Below, in pieces: positions 11,301 to 20,613 of a stretch of 64,000 nucleotides of DNA. The position numbers and the translations under genes were made by a program. The first letter of the stretch is position 1, and every line of letters starts with the position of its first letter. Source of the stretch: Chrysoporthe austroafricana (lineage: Eukaryota > Ascomycota > Sordariomycetes > Diaporthales > Cryphonectriaceae); contig JYIP02000007.1 of assembly GCA_001051155.2 (NCBI GenBank), positions 1,862,342 through 1,926,341 on the forward strand. Direction: 5' to 3'. The notes beneath the pieces were generated by a model that had not been told where the DNA came from, searched no databases, and worked only from the letters and a program-made list of their open reading frames with translations.

Positions 11301-12376
11301 GCGCAATATCAACAGGATGCTCAGAGATAGCCATCGAGGTCTCACAGGAGAGCAAGAAGCAGCATTCCGCCCCACGGGCTATGCCTGAAGATAACTCGTT
11401 CGAACAGGCAGCTTTAGGGGTCGTCTCAGGAGCGTCTCAACACACCGCCTCGATATCTACGCACGAGATTGCGGTTGCATCAATAAGGGACTCAGACCCA
11501 CAGAAGCCTGATCCTCATCTTCGAAGGCAGCCGTCGCAGACCGCAAGTGCCAACACGAGCATCCATGCGACGGTGGTTGCCGAGACCACAGAGACCAGCA
11601 TAGAAGGCTCTACAACCACCTCAAATCCTGTCGCTGTCAGAACCCCGGTACAGAAGCTGCCGCCAGCCGTTCTACATCAGCTGTCAGCCTCTACGGCCGT
11701 GACTAAAGCCAGACATGCTAAAGCTTCGGTCGCGACCGTAGCCGCGGTTGAGCAACGCGAGCTGGCAGATATCGCTGGAGAATATACGCCTGACGACGCT
11801 CCGCCGAAGGAGCCGGCCCAAGTTCCTCAGCACCAGTCATGCATCAACGCACTCGTCGGCAAGCCGGATATTACTGTGGTTGACAAGCCGGACTCCGACA
11901 CAGTCATAGAGAGTTCAGGTCCGGTAGAGAACACGCGGGCTGCACCGGGCCTCGCTCTTCCCGTCCAGCGACAAAAGCCATTTGGTCTGCCTCGTCCAAT
12001 CTCCACGGCTCGTCGTACCAACAACCTCACAACGCAGCTACCTCAGCAAGAATCACCCGTGAAATTTACAGCGGAAGGCGGTACGAAACCTGGACCGACT
12101 GCTCGAATAGCAAATCCGGCGAGTCGCGGACGTAAGGCAGCGCTCAAATCCGACGCTGCCGGTCAGGTCCCTCAGCGAATTCTTCCACCAACATTGCCGT
12201 CGGTCTCAGTTCCAGTCTCAACGGCGGACTTTGCGGCAACACAACTGGAAGAGCCGCTCAAAGAACCTGAGCGGCCTAAGAAGAAGATGACGTTCCCTGG
12301 ATTCCAGTCGGCCAGGGCTGAGGGGCCGTGGAGTAGGGAGGCTTTTGATCTGTTGGAGAGTGGGAGGCCTGTTTAA
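8324..12376 (+). CDS. DUF2439 (ZGRF1/Mte1/Dbl2 N-terminal domain) DNA-repair protein
   Basis: A single 1350-residue ORF with a good start context (CACCATGTC). Residues about 13-90 match the DUF2439 domain found at the N-terminus of human ZGRF1, budding yeast Mte1 and fission yeast Dbl2: a hydrophobic strand (VLEFICLFTHDL), then KRWQDGRLKYHSFNKRVMVY and a WHHDYSFDEGEEVEL segment. The remaining ~1250 residues look disordered, rich in charged residues, Ser and Pro, with several basic clusters. The C-terminus ends in a short conserved-looking segment (FPGFQSARAEGPWSREAFDL). There is no zinc finger GRF and no helicase domain, unlike ZGRF1. Known relatives bind Mph1/FANCM-family helicases and act at D-loops and telomeres; that role is inferred here from the domain alone. 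Confidence 0.88.
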   Translation: MSAPGHSSPPHAAAAVLEFICLFTHDLRRKQKRWQDGRLKYHSFNKRVMVYDDRGNFVGDTHWHHDYSFDEGEEVELQRGGVMVQVQELVQRTNQDLTELLGKRAKEKEQRHMQAAARSPVAGALLQRSVARPTPPEHFQPRHRPLHKLIGTPSGHHGRAVVPKESPFEQRHQPAESTGERAAKRRKFDDPPPSKSGHARALFGQALTLSATPMSSVPVRRQPARQLDSGSAAAAEAEAREPSARPKPALWEQPKLSLQFNQPVERTQTTQTKINRLPSHNDLADDDEPRSRRQRVGVQPRSRHIQGPKEVFSEDDDVVEIDAPVPAPKRSTPPTRVEKEAFKIKSCRQRNVRSNTSLTSCGSPRSLENHNESQNQGTELERSPRRDARPAEPERSKSLKPNPTTKNRVDGSSASGKSQESDNAVTRRSFEHVTELRIKSRKKRGLLMMSDVPQKARKKSDETTPTALERSIDKTIEDDGDYFRPSPRPDVESMTYSLERKDRNTIRRLISTELGEDGDPFRSPSPTPQDSAGTGVDHLIEDEVETARALGSVQQAANDRFSVEARLQMNTEDSLAEPHDETTQAQDNPKGLQIGRFLEPYRLPSSSPEEQSRGLSWLDSNPQTKSIVISDLGDLDDTEPAAHMRKTVMAKTTRKIRRKIVLEDEDGVDGPSQAAERTSISVDETVELDSAATRPACEDQEWQEKPAKAVKPKSRVQRSLYRNNTEPANNERAMKNPSKSNEAAKIHRRKTQAPQEGSNLESEDDQPNEHRGRTRKTRSRALAPEVTPLPSEQEDSEEGPFPKRPRKEKTLKPSDGRPRLTKIKKSVKSRELIGFDLAALNAPVGPRRIGVPFSILSSPANESLQRRIDDRASMDLSLEPTMDYDGTPKTTSEEKEVLDAPPLEKAKVPAVAALPGEPLSADRSYQKDQIDLQVVPSVPAESGIERPTNVLSGQELATKSKDDSCSHTSASPPDEETALLPQPERHLAINEQRAISTGCSEIAIEVSQESKKQHSAPRAMPEDNSFEQAALGVVSGASQHTASISTHEIAVASIRDSDPQKPDPHLRRQPSQTASANTSIHATVVAETTETSIEGSTTTSNPVAVRTPVQKLPPAVLHQLSASTAVTKARHAKASVATVAAVEQRELADIAGEYTPDDAPPKEPAQVPQHQSCINALVGKPDITVVDKPDSDTVIESSGPVENTRAAPGLALPVQRQKPFGLPRPISTARRTNNLTTQLPQQESPVKFTAEGGTKPGPTARIANPASRGRKAALKSDAAGQVPQRILPPTLPSVSVPVSTADFAATQLEEPLKEPERPKKKMTFPGFQSARAEGPWSREAFDLLESGRPV

Positions 12377-13333
12377 GTCGGTCAATTGCTTCAAGAGTGA
12401 AAATATGACTAGCGTTGAGTGCCTACACGTCTTCATTGAGGTTATAGCCGTCTTGCTACTGAAGACCTCCAGGTAAAGGCCCAGAGATGTAGGGGATCAA
12501 GGATGCATCACTATTATACGGCTCTTGCTCCGTGCGTGTTACAGCGAGCTTTCAATTTTGGATCTTCTAGGGCTGTGGGTAGATATTTGGATTCTAGATA
12601 GCTTATAAAAGATGACGCTCGTGAACATGGCGGGCAATGGAGCTTGTCCAAACCCAGTCTTATGCATATTCATCTCTGTACAAGAGGGAGTTAGCTTTGA
12701 GCTTTCTCACAATAAAACAATCCAACTCGGCGTTAATTATACATTTACCTTGTACTAGTGATTAGCGTGTAGCTCTATTGGCTATTTATACAAAGAAGCA
12801 CGATCGATATATCCCCCCCCCCCCAAAACACCAATAATAATTTAAGCTTAACATCCCCTACCAACGTTACCTCCACCACCACCCGAGCCAGCACCTAGAA
12901 AAAACACCATACTATATCCATGTAGAGCTATTCTCTAGACTGACACTAGTGCGAGATCACATATGACTAGGGAGACAGGTCGGAGGATCTGGAACAGAGG
13001 CATAAGCATGGCTGCATAGTGGATCCTGCACAATTATCAAGTCAGTCTCGAATCGTGTGCACCATTCCAGCTATAAAGTTCATTCTAAGCGTTATTAGAA
13101 TTCTGATTTCACATTCACTCAGGCTACCCCGGCATGTATGAACGGGTAGCTCGCGTTTCTGGGTTATCTACCCATGAGCATTCCAGTCCCACGTGCTCGC
13201 GCCACGAAGCAAGTTTCACCATGTGATTTGGTTGTGACATGTTACCAGTTATTACATAGTAATAGAAAAACCAACACCCTTCCGTACATATTTCTTTCTG
13301 TCACACTGCCATCGACTTTCTCGTCACGGATGT
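12377..13333. other. Intergenic region between convergent genes
   Basis: This lies between two genes that end toward each other, so it holds two 3' flanks. AT-rich in parts, with a 12-base C run at 12813-12824. No gene is recognised. Confidence 0.5.
12813..12824 (+). repeat. Poly-C tract, 12 bases
   Basis: Homopolymer run in a 3' intergenic region, directly read. Length is prone to sequencing or assembly error. Confidence 0.9.
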
Positions 13334-15129
13334 TCAGACGCTCCCGGCTTTTGTTCCAGCGGAGGTGGCAGGAGGGTCGTCGCATCGTTCCCTGGCTAAA
13401 ATGCCCTTCGTGCTCACGTCGCCCTCGCTCGACCTTCCCATGACTATGGTCGTAGTGACCAAGATGCCCTCCTGCCCCGCCACTTCATGCTGCGCAGAAC
13501 TTCCTGTCTCGACTCTGCACGTTCCCTCGATGTGGGCACTCCCCTGCCTGACACTGTCACCAAATCCTCGGTCCCGCCCGTAGCTGTGCAGCTCGTACGT
13601 ACCATCGCTCCCATTCCTCTCCCTTTGAAGGTGGCTCCCCTTTCCAAACGGTCCACTACCACCACCCGTCCTCGCAGCGTACTCGATGTGGCGACCGGCA
13701 CTCCCGCCGCCGCCGCTCCACGTGCCAATGAGACCCCGGAGCCAGGGCATGTGTCGTCTCACAAATGGCTTGAGCATCGCGAGGCAGTTACATAGGATGC
13801 CGATGTTGACCTCCACCACGCTCCAGACTGCGGCGCTGCCCTGGGTGTACAGCACATCCGGGTTGTTGAGCATCGCGCGGACGTAGGCGATCCGAACGCA
13901 GGAAGCTATGGCGGCCCTGCAGAAAGATATCGTCAGCCCTGATCCGAAGCCGTGGCGGGGGCGGTCTGAGAAATGTGTGAACAGTGTAGAGATGACATTG
14001 AGACAAGAAATAGTGGAGGGATCTGAAGGTAATTACCCAGAACCCAGGGCCAGGATCAATCCTACGGCCACTTTCTGCTTTCTCTCCATCTGCAACCCCC
14101 AGAGGGTCACCATGGGCATTATTATGAGGATTCCATCCGTTGAGATGTTCAACAGAGCCTGGGCTAGCGCGATGTTATCGAGGCAGGTCGTGGTCCCCTC
14201 GCGGAGTGGGTTGCAGGGCCCCGAGAGGACAACGGTGAAGACTACGGTATAGGTGATGCAGGCGAAAGCAATAGCGTATAATGCGAGCCGGTATGAGCGA
14301 GAAGGGTTGATTCGGTGGTAGAGGATGATAAGGGAGAGTTTTGCGAGGGTTGGAGGGAAGAAATAGGTCACGCCGAGGAAGAGGAGCATCTGGAGGTCAT
14401 GATAGTGAGCAAGCCACGTTCATTATCAGTCCTCAGCCCCTACATCAATAAGTCTCTCTTGTTTCCTTTTTCCTCTTTTCTTTTCGTTTCGTTTCTTTTT
14501 CTGTAAGGCTGTGGGGCGGCGGGTAACTACCGTGGTACCTCGGTAGGAGCTGTGTGTGGAAAAAAAAAAAAAAAAGAAACAAAAAAAAACCTTTCACAGA
14601 TCCCCTTTAGGTTCTATGAATCTTCTCTGCTTTGGCTACCTCTATAAAGAAAATTGACAAGATCAGGGAAATGAGGGGAGCGAACTCACATTCTTGTAGC
14701 ATTGCAAGCCACCCGCTGTTACACTCCACAGGTGTTTGCCATAGCCGCATGGCATCACTTTGACCATTCCGATGAAAGAGGCGAGGTACACGGCCCATGC
14801 TGCGACGAGGAAGACTGTAGACGAAATGCATCAGTGGAAGCCTTCTCTGGGTCTTCTGCGTCCCACGGGAAGCATTCTTCTCACTTCCGCTGCACCTTTC
14901 TGCTCGTCACGTCTGGAGAGAGTGCCCTCGGGACACTGGCTGACTTACAGGCATCAAGTCCAAGGGTCCGAACCAGGCGTGCGCCAGTGTATAGTCGCAC
15001 TATGAGTCCAGCCGTGGCAAGGACGGAAGTAGCAATGTATACAGCTAATATGGTGACCTGGAGATCTGACATGCCGCGGAAATCCGGAGTCTCGCCCTCG
15101 GGGGCTGGCATCAAACCGACTTCAGACAT
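13334..15129 (-). CDS. Fungal rhodopsin-domain seven-helix membrane protein (PTH11-like class)
   Basis: Four exons: 15129-14949, 14814-14690, 14389-14037 and 13916-13334, giving 413 residues. Introns are 14815-14948 (GTAAGT), 14390-14689 (GTGAGT, 300 bp) and 13917-14036 (GTAATT). All joins keep frame. The start is the ATG of MSEVGLMPAPEG, not an upstream in-frame ATG at 15234. Hydrophobic segments follow one another as in the fungal rhodopsin domain: TILAVYIATSVLATAGLIV, FFLVAAWAVYLASFIGMV, LLFLGVTYFFPPTLAKLSLI, ALYAIAFACITYTVVFTVV, ISTDGILIIMPMVTLWGL, then VAVGLILALGSGAAIASCV and a last helix near VWSVVEVNIGILCNCLAML. Cysteines sit in the CYKN and GPCNPL segments. The C-terminal ~140 residues are a Gly/Ser-rich cytoplasmic tail. 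Relatives are GPCR-like surface sensors; ligand unknown. Confidence 0.88.
14440..14592. repeat. Low-complexity pyrimidine block and A runs inside an intron
   Basis: A block of about 60 bases dominated by T and C (from about 14446) is followed by a 16-base A run (14560-14575) and a second run of nine A. The whole lies inside the 300-bp second intron of the rhodopsin-domain gene, on the antisense strand relative to the gene. Confidence 0.8.
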
Positions 15130-16426
15130 TTCTTTCTCCGTGAATATAGGTATCAAGATAGCGGTACAGAACAGTTTCGAGCTTGAATGTCTATCTGGAT
15201 ATCTGGGTGCCACTCGAAAGCTGTTGGGAACCAACGCCGTTATATCCTACCCAGAACAACCCCCATAGCTGAGCATCGCGAGGCATTTCGTCCACTGCAT
15301 CTCGATCGATTTGGAACTTCGGTTTCAGCAGCACAGACATCTCCTGCACCCAGCCAGCGGTCAACCAACAGCTCCCGATACTACCGAGCTGATGTGTCAA
15401 CAGTATCAATACTGCTGAATTCTCGTTGCAAGCACCCTGGCTATCGTTGGAAATCTTCACAACCTTACTGTCACCTTGCCTAAGACGAATCATGGCCGGT
15501 AGGGGGTGGATGATTTGTGAGCCCTCAACAGCACGGTCCGCGTCAGAGAGGCAGCTGAGGGCTCGCGGAGGCACGTTCCCGTTCCGTTGCCGTGGATCTT
15601 GGTTATTAGACCCTCGAGATCGATCTGTCACTTCAGCAGCGGCTCGCTTATGCATCGTTGGACTCACGCTCGGATACCAGATCGACTCATGTTGATCTCG
15701 GCAACGATCCTGTTGGCGTTTCTAAAACTGTTGTCTTGGTCTGTTTTCTATGCTCCGTCTTCAGCCACACCCCAGAAAACGGTGGTCCTACCTGCGGAAA
15801 AGCCCCGTAGCATGAGAACGTTACGAGCGGACAAGGTCACGCACAGGAACGGGTTGTCATGCATTCCTGCGAACTGCATACCAGAGACGTCTCCATCATG
15901 CATGTCCCAGCCAATCGAGAACACCGTCATCCCGCTATCACTGACACGCCTGTCCCTTTTGCGCCACCGCTGCTAGGTGATGAGCCACTGAAGATCGCTG
16001 CACGTGTTTTGATGGGACCAAGACCGCTCGCGATTGGCTACCAAGCCAGGTCGTCCTCGCAGGACCGGTGAGCAATATTAGGATCGAAGTCTGTGTCGTA
16101 CTGCTCTTCGCGGCATTTCAGCGTGTCAGCACGTCGTATCTGGAGCAACTACGGCTCTATAATTACAATTCCGGGATATGACCGAAGGACCAACAAGATG
16201 GCCTCTCTAATTTGCGACGCTGCTCACTCAATCAGAGCTGAATCGCCAGCTCTGGAAGATCTGGTCTCCTGATCTGAGCACAATCACACCCCTCAACCTC
16301 TCTGCCCTCCCGTGCCGCCAACCTTTTAGTCTTTCCTCCGTCTTGGTCCCGTGTTGGATCCGATCCAGGAGACAGTACTTTTCAAGATAGCTCGTATCAT
16401 ATCAGATTTCACTCTGTCGCCCCAAC
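15130..16426. promoter_or_regulatory. Divergent intergenic region, rhodopsin-domain and kinase-like genes
   Basis: A 1.3-kb spacer between two genes transcribed away from each other. Open frames up to 158 codons on the minus strand have no family resemblance. Pyrimidine-rich sequence (CTCTGCCCTCCCGTGCCGCC near 16300) upstream of 16427 is usual for fungal core promoters. No specific operator is assigned. Confidence 0.45.
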
Positions 16427-17701
16427 ATGGTTGTTTCTCAGGAGCCCTTCGGGAACTTGGTGAATAAGCTCTGGGAAGCCTTTTTCGGGCATCGAGCTGT
16501 TGCTCGGCCACTCGAGGCCAGCGAGGCGCTGCCTCTCACTGTCGAGGAAATTACCCCAGCGTGGCTCTCCGAGGTCCTCGGTGCTCAAGTCACCTCGCTC
16601 AAAGTGCGGGACGCTATCCACGGCACCGGCAGCAAGGTCCTGGTTGAAGTCATGTACCCCCAGTCGACCAAGTCCTCCAAGACCGTCCTGCCCACCCATC
16701 TTTGTATCAAGGGCGGATTCAACCCTGAAATTCTGGAGATGCTACCCGCGCTCTTCGCAGTCTACCGCCTCGAGGCCCAGTTCTACCATCGCATAGCCCC
16801 TAATATCCCCGACCTGCGCCTCATCCCCTCGTACTGGTGCGGCGTCGACCGGCCTAGCAACAAGGGGCAGGGCATCGTCATTCTCGAAGACGTCAGGGCG
16901 GCGGGCTACGCCTTCGGCGACCCGCCGCACACGTGGCCCGTCGGGCGGGTCCGCGAGGCGCTGTCGCAGCTCGCGAGGCTCCATGCGGACACCTGGGGCG
17001 CTCAGCAGGCGGACCTCCCGTGGGTGCCGAGGGGGTTCGGCATGCGCGACGTGATCGCCGGGATGATGAGCCCCAAGAACTGGGCGCTGCGGTTCGCCGA
17101 CCCCGCCGTGCGGCCGCCCATTCCCGAGGCGTTCTGGGGGGACAGGGAGAGGATCGTCAGGTGCTTCCAGACGCTGTGGGCCGCCGCGGACGGGAAGATG
17201 ATGTGCATGGTGCACGGCGACCCGCAGGTCGGCAACACGTTCATCGATAGGGAGGGCCGGCCTGGTTTCCTGGACTGGCAGGGCATCCACGTTAATTCGG
17301 CTGCGCACGACGTGACTTATTTCATGACGGGCGCGTTGACAGTCGAGGATAGGAGGCAGTATGAGAAGGTGCTATATCGCTATTACTTGGAGGAGTTATA
17401 CCGGGTCGGAGGGCCTAGATTTGAAATTGAAGACGTGTGGGATGTGAGTATTTTTGGCTTATCATCACGAATTGCGCCGCCTGAGTGTCTCCATTCTAGA
17501 AAGGTCTGATCTTGCTGACTTCGTTTACTTCAGGAGTATCGTAAGTATCAGATGCATGGATTCGCATGGGCACTCGCAGGACCGATGATGCAGCCCAAAA
17601 TCATTGTGGACGCCATGTCACAACGTCACTGTGCTGCCATTCTAGATCACGAGAGCCTAGATTTACTAGAAACGCTTGTAGAATCATCGGACAGAATATG
17701 A
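16427..17701 (+). CDS. CHK/aminoglycoside-phosphotransferase-like kinase family protein
   Basis: Two exons (16427-17443 and 17534-17701) give 394 residues. The intron 17444-17533 (90 bp) has donor GTGAGT and acceptor TTCAG, phase 0; without it the frame would end at a less likely C-terminus. The sequence carries the protein-kinase-like fold signature of the EcKinase/CHK and APH superfamily: a nucleotide-lobe lysine in HLCIKGGF (K95), the hinge-like GIVILEDV (about 149-156), the catalytic loop VHGDPQVGNTF (D265 and N270) and the metal-binding FLDWQG (D283). The typical AHDVTYF segment follows. Substrates of fungal members are mostly unknown; small hydroxylated molecules are phosphorylated in characterised relatives, so no substrate is assigned. 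Confidence 0.88.
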
Positions 17702-18432
17702 GAAATCCCCAGATCCGGAATACTGGCTTTTGACCGATACAAACTGGAAGCCCGAGCAGGCACGAGGGATATAATTACTGAATCTGGCATGCTGAGTAGA
17801 AGAGCTCGTCCGCGACACCATTTCTGTGCCGCTATGTCCATTACTTAAATACGTCTATAAGTACATGTAATCTATCGCGTAGCTGACCTCGCGTAATCAA
17901 GTCTTGTGGAACTTGACTAGCTTTGCACGGTCTGAGTATTCTTTTCTGAAGACGGAACAAGCCGCGCAGGACAACATGTTGGCGCAGCGCGGCAGCTGAT
18001 GAAATACTCAGTTTCTATTGACAAAAGAAGGCTCCAAATATATGAAAGCCTTATCCCCAAGGGCTTTGGCTGTTAATTGGCATTCGAACACGTCTCTGCA
18101 TTAAGTGTTGATCGTGAACAGCTACGAAGATGAACATCATGCCGTATTTCTTCAATATACAAGCACTGTACAAATTCACATGTCGTTAAAATCATATTTA
18201 CAGGATGGGAAGCTGAAAACATCATATATACCGTTACTAATTGGCCTTTTCTCAATTCTTAGCAATGTAGGCAACGCTTGGTCGGATAGAACGACGTAAT
18301 TATGGGTATCCGCAATTTATCAACTTTATCCATTAGTGTACACAGTTCGAGCCCACCGCCGCGGGCGGCGTTTCTTCATACCCATTCTACACTGGCCTGA
18401 CGCTCTTCAGCTTATCCGCGACTTGTCATCCT
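17702..18432. other. Intergenic region between convergent genes
   Basis: AT-rich 3' flanks of two genes that converge. Two ORFs of 60-64 codons are present but look spurious. Nothing else is recognised. Confidence 0.5.
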
Positions 18433-20613
18433 CTATAGCCAGTTTGCGCTCGGCGGCGGCGGCGCCGCGATCTCCTCGTCATACCCCATCCCCTCATAGT
18501 CCACTGCGCCGGAGGACGCCCAAACGTCCGACCTGCGTCCAGCGTCCTGCTCATGGAGCGCCGGCGGCGGCGGAAGGCTCGTCAGATCGCACGCCTGCAC
18601 ATCCTCCATGTACATCGACTCGGGTCCGTCACCCGGTGGGGTCCAGAAGTCGGATCGTCTGACTGCTTGCTGCTGTCGCTCGTGAGGCGCAATGGGCAGC
18701 GGGGGCCCGTGATGACTCGGCGAAGTGACGTCTTCAACCATGGTGCTGCAAATGGAGTTCCAGTCTTCGTACGAGCCGAAGGGTGGGTGCTGGCTCAGGC
18801 CTTGCGATACGTGTTGCTGCTGCACATCGGAATTCCCACCCATGCCTTGCAGCTGGTCTTGGGACATGTAATCCGAGAGCAGGTCGACGACGGTATCGCG
18901 GGGCATCCCGCCGGCGGGAAAGGGTGTTATCGGAGTTGGGGGGAGGGGTGTTGGTGGCGCAAGGAATGCAGGCGGATCGGAGGACCGAGAGATGGCGATG
19001 CCGGGAGGGGGTTGTGAGTGGTATTGCGCTTGTGGCGGCGGTGACAAGGTGCCCGCAAATAGGGGCTGCGGGACGGCAGTAGCGTCGTAGTCGGCCATCT
19101 GGATATCGGGCTCTTGCCTGGGGATGGATTCTGAGCTAGGTAGTTCTGGTATGTCGACCGGTGGGAGGCCTGGCCACTGTGTGACGGGTCGCTCCTTCAC
19201 TACAGGCGGTGGCGCGAGTTCTTGAGGCGCAAGATCTCTCTGGATGCCGCCGCTGGGCTTCTTTCTTGAGGATGAGGACGCAGAGGACTTTTCTCGTTTT
19301 GGTGCTGGGGGAGGCGGTGGGGGCGCGACTTTGTCGGGAACGTCTAGACTCGATCTGCCAGGAGCTTGACTGGCCGGCGTCAACTCGGCAAAGTCAAACG
19401 CCAAGCGGGCGACCTTGACTGGATCGTCCTTCGTAGGATTGAAGAACTCAAGGAGATCTTGCAGGTTGCCTGCTGTCTCGTTCTCCAGGAACCCCTGTTT
19501 CCTTCCTGTCGTCTTCGGGTCCCATCCATATCGAGGCTGTTGGTCCTTGGGTATATGGCTGAACCTAGAGCCGATGATGTTCCTCCATGCTGAATTCACT
19601 CCGGGCTGGTGGAGAAGCCCGTATATGACGTTAGAATGGTACCAATGGGCCCTCGTCCTCCCGGATTCATAGTGAAGGCCAATGTGGTCGATATAACGGT
19701 CCATGGATGGGAGGAAAGCGGCGCAGAATCCACAAGCCCATGCCCGCTTCTTTCTCGTATACTTGATGACCTTATCGGCATGAGGACATGTCTTGCAGTT
19801 GTGTCTTGTCTTGTGATGTTGGTTGAAGGTATTCGCACCCCAGAATACGCGGTTGCAGTCCGGGCAAGGGTACTTCTTGTATCGCTCATGAAATTCGTCC
19901 TCGTGCCTCTTCCAGTCAAACTTTCGCTTGAACTCGGTGTCGCACCTGGGAGCAGGGTCAGGGAATACATTCGGCAGGATGGGTTCAACCACAGCAGCAC
20001 CTCATAGATACAAATGGTATGCTGAAGGTTACATGAAGAAAACTCACGATGTGCACCAGTAGGCTCTCGTACTGCCGGAGGTCGGCCTACTGCCCTGTAG
20101 CTCGGGGCCAGGGAATTGCGTGATAGTACTTGACCGCGACGACAGCGAGGTGGCGGTAGTGTTCGTCGACAGATAGCTACCTCGCGAGCCCGAATGGCTT
20201 GTCACAGTAGATAGCTGATCTGAGCTCGCCGGTCGATCGCCGTCTTCATGTGCACGGCCTGCGGCACCTTCAGTCCATGTTCCGGGAACACCAGATGACT
20301 AGGCACAGCACACGGGATGAGATGAAGGGCACTTACCATTCGTAGAAACAGACCAATGAGACTGGGGCTTCGTTGCTTGGGACATTGACATTGTCCGAGA
20401 GAGCGAGGTTGTCTTATTGAATTGTGGTTGGGATGGAGCCTGGGAAGGACCTTGAGAGGGGAGCGGAGGCAGGTTGCTGCCGGTCTCCTCCTGCTCTAGC
20501 AGGGCGCGAAGCAGCGCCTCTCTTGATACCCCGCCATCAGTGAGGGCGCGAACATGCTGCCTGGCCAAAGCCAAACTGTCCCGCGAGGAGTCCCGCGGAT
20601 TGTCCATCAGCAC
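18433..20613 (-). CDS. C2H2 zinc-finger protein with three fingers and long disordered tail
   Basis: Three exons: 20613-20337, 20258-20048 and 19945-18433, 666 residues. Intron 20259-20336 (78 bp, GTAAGT to CGCAG) and intron 19946-20047 (102 bp, GTGAGT to CCCAG) restore one frame. The second join completes finger 1 exactly: C161-x2-C164-x12-H177-x4-H182. Finger 2 is C190-x2-C193-x12-H206-x4-H211, and finger 3 is C234-x2-C237-x12-H250-x3-H254. An extra CKTC pair lies between fingers 2 and 3. Downstream is a conserved-looking block (RAHWYHSNVIYGLLHQPGVN, then WRNIIGSRF and YGWDPKTTGRKQGF), followed by about 300 Pro/Ser-rich residues. A nuclear DNA-binding role is likely from the fingers. The acceptor of intron 1 could instead be nine bases upstream, adding three residues. 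An in-frame ATG two codons downstream is an alternative start. Confidence 0.82.
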
